Source: CAIRDP01 sp037138335 (GTDB taxonomy: Bacteria; Bacteroidota; Bacteroidia; Bacteroidales; FEN-979). From it: a stretch of DNA of 64,000 nucleotides. Where the stretch lies: positions 1 to 64,000 of the forward strand of contig JBAXIO010000008.1 in NCBI GenBank assembly GCA_037138335.1. The letters are read 5' to 3'. Made by a program: the position numbers and the translations under genes. How positions within the stretch are numbered: the stretch's first letter is position 1; each line of letters opens with the position of its first letter. A model generated the notes under the pieces. That model ran no database searches. It was not told where the DNA came from and saw only the letters and a program-made list of their open reading frames with translations. Positions 62,319-64,000 of the stretch are shown here, one piece after another.

Positions 62319-63278
62319 ATGAGAAATAGATATAAATCAAGTAAAAGAAAAATCAAACATCAGGACAGAACATATACGGGAACAAAAGAGTGGTCACCCC
62401 TCTCAATGAACCTGATTCAAGGATGTCTCCACAACTGTCGATATTGTTACGGTAAGTCCAATAGTATTTTCTACCAAAGTTCCAGACCGGAAAACTGGGA
62501 ATGTGAATCCATTCGGTTCAACAAATTAATGGGTAAGGTAGGAAACACGAAAAAACTTATCATGTACCCTTCGACCCACGATATCCACCCGTTCCATATT
62601 GAACAACACATCTACTATCTTGGGAAAATCCTCAGGTCGGGGAATAAAGTTCTCATCGTCACCAAACCACATCTTTCCTGTATCCAAAGAATCTGTCAGG
62701 AGTTTGAACAATACAAATCCCAAATACTCTTTCGATTCACCATCGGGTCGGTGGATAACGAGGTGTTGAAGTTCTGGGATGTGAATTCCCCCTTATTCGA
62801 GGAAAGGTTCGAGTCACTCAAACTATCCTACAACTTGGGATTTCAGACCAGTGTCTGTTGTGAACCTCTGTTCGATTCAAATCCCGATAACCTGATTGAA
62901 ACCCTTGAACCATATGTAACCGAATCTATCTGGATTGGGAGAGGGAATCTGATGAGTCAGAGAACATCAAGGAATGGTTGGAAAGATGATGAAACAAAAA
63001 AACGTCTGAAGGAACTTAAAAAGTGGATGGAGGACGATGACCACATGGTGTCCATTTACCTCCGTCACCGGGACAATCCCCTAATCCGATGGAAAGATTC
63101 ATTAAGGAGACAGTTGGACGGGTATTGGAGAGAACCCGACCCCGAAATGGATGACATGGAATATAAAACTACGGACTACCTCTATCATCTACTGGATGAC
63201 TTTTACGGGAACATCAATACTTATGAAGAATATTTAGTCGTGAAGAAACAAGAGAAAATGACAAAGTATGGACTATAA
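62319..63278 (+). CDS. SPL-like radical SAM protein
   Basis: A 319-residue protein with the radical SAM cluster motif CLHNCRYCYGK (Cys-x3-Cys-x2-Cys, residues about 36-43) close to the N-terminus, and the usual downstream blocks (YPSTHDIHPFH, VLIVTKPHLSCI, FRFTIGSVDNEVLKFW). The layout matches the spore photoproduct lyase-like / Rv2578c-type family. Real photolyases have extra conserved Cys and Tyr that I cannot assign here. Possible roles are DNA repair or modification of a DNA base or protein. It lies in one operon with the ParB-methyltransferase and overlaps the next gene by 11 nt. Confidence 0.82.
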   Translation: MRNRYKSSKRKIKHQDRTYTGTKEWSPLSMNLIQGCLHNCRYCYGKSNSIFYQSSRPENWECESIRFNKLMGKVGNTKKLIMYPSTHDIHPFHIEQHIYYLGKILRSGNKVLIVTKPHLSCIQRICQEFEQYKSQILFRFTIGSVDNEVLKFWDVNSPLFEERFESLKLSYNLGFQTSVCCEPLFDSNPDNLIETLEPYVTESIWIGRGNLMSQRTSRNGWKDDETKKRLKELKKWMEDDDHMVSIYLRHRDNPLIRWKDSLRRQLDGYWREPDPEMDDMEYKTTDYLYHLLDDFYGNINTYEEYLVVKKQEKMTKYGL

Positions 63279-64000
63279 ATTTTACAATGAAGATTTAAAC
63301 CCTCAGGAATTTAAAATAACATTTGAACGAATTCCTCAGACAGATTTTTTAAGATTAACCAACAGTATTAGTTCCTTTTCTGTCGAATCACAGATAGGAA
63401 GAAGATTTTACTTCATGGTTAAGAACCATGATTCTATTATAGGATTTATCCGAATCTCTTCACCAGTGATTTCCATTAGTAATCGAAACGAATTATTCGG
63501 AACAAGACTCAACTCCACCCATATTAACAACCACATGATGAATGGGAGTGTCATTATCCCTGTTCAACCTTTTGGTTTCAATTATCTGGGTGGTAAACTC
63601 CTGACATTGATTTGTGTTTCAAATGAGATGTCCGAAATCATCAAGGAGAAAGTATGTGACTATTGTTTTCTTGAAACAACCAGTCTTTTCGGTTCAACAA
63701 AGAAGGTTTGTCAATACGATGGTTTAGAACCGTATTTGAAATCATTCGGTCTTACCAAATCTGATATTCTTTTACTACCTACATCTAATATCCTAAAAGA
63801 GTTAAGGGACACACTAACTCCCATATATGGGAAACCCGAATATAATGGTCGAGTTGTTGATATCAAGAAGTCATCACCTAAACTCAGAGAATTCAACAAA
63901 CTGGTCTCCATCATTGGGACGAACCTAAAAAAACTTGACCCTCGGAAATACCGAGACTTTAAAAAATTGAAAGAAGAACACATGATGTGTCATACCCAAC
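63268..64000 (+). CDS. DUF4338-like protein, C-terminus off window
   Basis: The frame is open from ATG 63268 to the right edge (244 codons). Residues 50-160 match the DUF4338 pattern: FYFMVKNHDSIIGFIRI, SNRNELFG, PVQPFGFNYLGGKLLTLI, and a following TTSLFG turn with a QYDGLEPYLKSFG block. DUF4338 is present in Druantia DruA and in many proteins of large phages, and its activity is unknown. The start overlaps the radical SAM stop by 11 nt, so it is cotranscribed. The C-terminal half is missing, so additional domains cannot be excluded. Confidence 0.7.
   Translation, partial: MDYKFYNEDLNPQEFKITFERIPQTDFLRLTNSISSFSVESQIGRRFYFMVKNHDSIIGFIRISSPVISISNRNELFGTRLNSTHINNHMMNGSVIIPVQPFGFNYLGGKLLTLICVSNEMSEIIKEKVCDYCFLETTSLFGSTKKVCQYDGLEPYLKSFGLTKSDILLLPTSNILKELRDTLTPIYGKPEYNGRVVDIKKSSPKLREFNKLVSIIGTNLKKLDPRKYRDFKKLKEEHMMCHTQ

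Noticed and set aside
63268..64000. A Druantia defence system
   Set aside because: Only a DUF4338-like domain is visible. No DruE-type helicase or other Dru gene is in the window, and DUF4338 proteins are common in phages.

Overview
The window comes from a member of the Bacteroidota. The signs are two type IX secretion (T9SS) C-terminal sorting tails, a PID-CTERM-like small protein, many signal peptides ending just before a Gln, reg-prop sensor kinases, and promoters of the Bacteroidota form (TAnnTTTG -7 box). No rRNA, tRNA or CRISPR array was found. I cannot place the organism below phylum level; the secretome and two-component genes suggest a free-living environmental species.

Positions 1-49,003 look like ordinary chromosome. 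From 1 to 18.6 kb lies a set of cell-envelope genes: a DUF6600-like secreted protein, a five-gene operon (CHASE3 kinase, single-domain response regulator, hybrid kinase with a 21-residue repeat rod, PAP2 phosphatase, DUF748/AsmA-like protein), an mlaEFD-type lipid transport operon ending in an L,D-transpeptidase, a second L,D-transpeptidase, a DUF3494 ice-binding-type protein, an OmpA-like lipoprotein and a B12-type radical SAM enzyme. Five promoters in three intergenic regions share one layout: GTGAATC-ATGTAAC, 14 bp, NTGTAAC (one copy reads GTATAAC), 25 bp, TTTG. They point to one envelope regulon driven by a single activator. From 18.6 to 33.4 kb are an acyltransferase, a membrane protein, secreted surface proteins (one with a dockerin-like tail next to a possible cohesin-like T9SS protein, and a large beta-helix protein) and a reg-prop kinase with its NarL-type regulator. 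From 33.4 to 47.0 kb are three further hybrid kinases, a FIST sensor protein, and an unusual amino-acid ABC transporter whose binding domains are fused to the permease and whose ATPase is fused to a GHKL-like domain. An NTF2-like protein and a DUF3089 lipoprotein close this part.

From about 49.2 kb to the right edge the DNA is richer in A+T and carries accessory genes; it looks like a mobile region. Modules are separated by related boundary sequences. Two 178-bp direct repeats (about 83% identical, each preceded by a perfect hairpin with a 10-nt loop) flank a short CBASS anti-phage operon: a Cap15-like membrane effector, a CD-NTase, and an E2-like protein with a SEC-C tail. A DUF4238 gene and a tyrosine recombinase follow, then a hairpin plus the same TGTCTCCCCG motif. 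A further 23-bp repeat pair flanks an AT-hook/HU chromatin-protein cluster.

The far right (56.8-64 kb) holds a candidate caspase-like protease, a DprA-like protein, a small HTH-like protein facing a divergent operon across three ATAC-GTAT palindromes, two related structured intergenic elements, a ParB-methyltransferase fusion whose methyltransferase motif IV is broken, an SPL-like radical SAM protein, and a DUF4338-like protein cut by the window edge.
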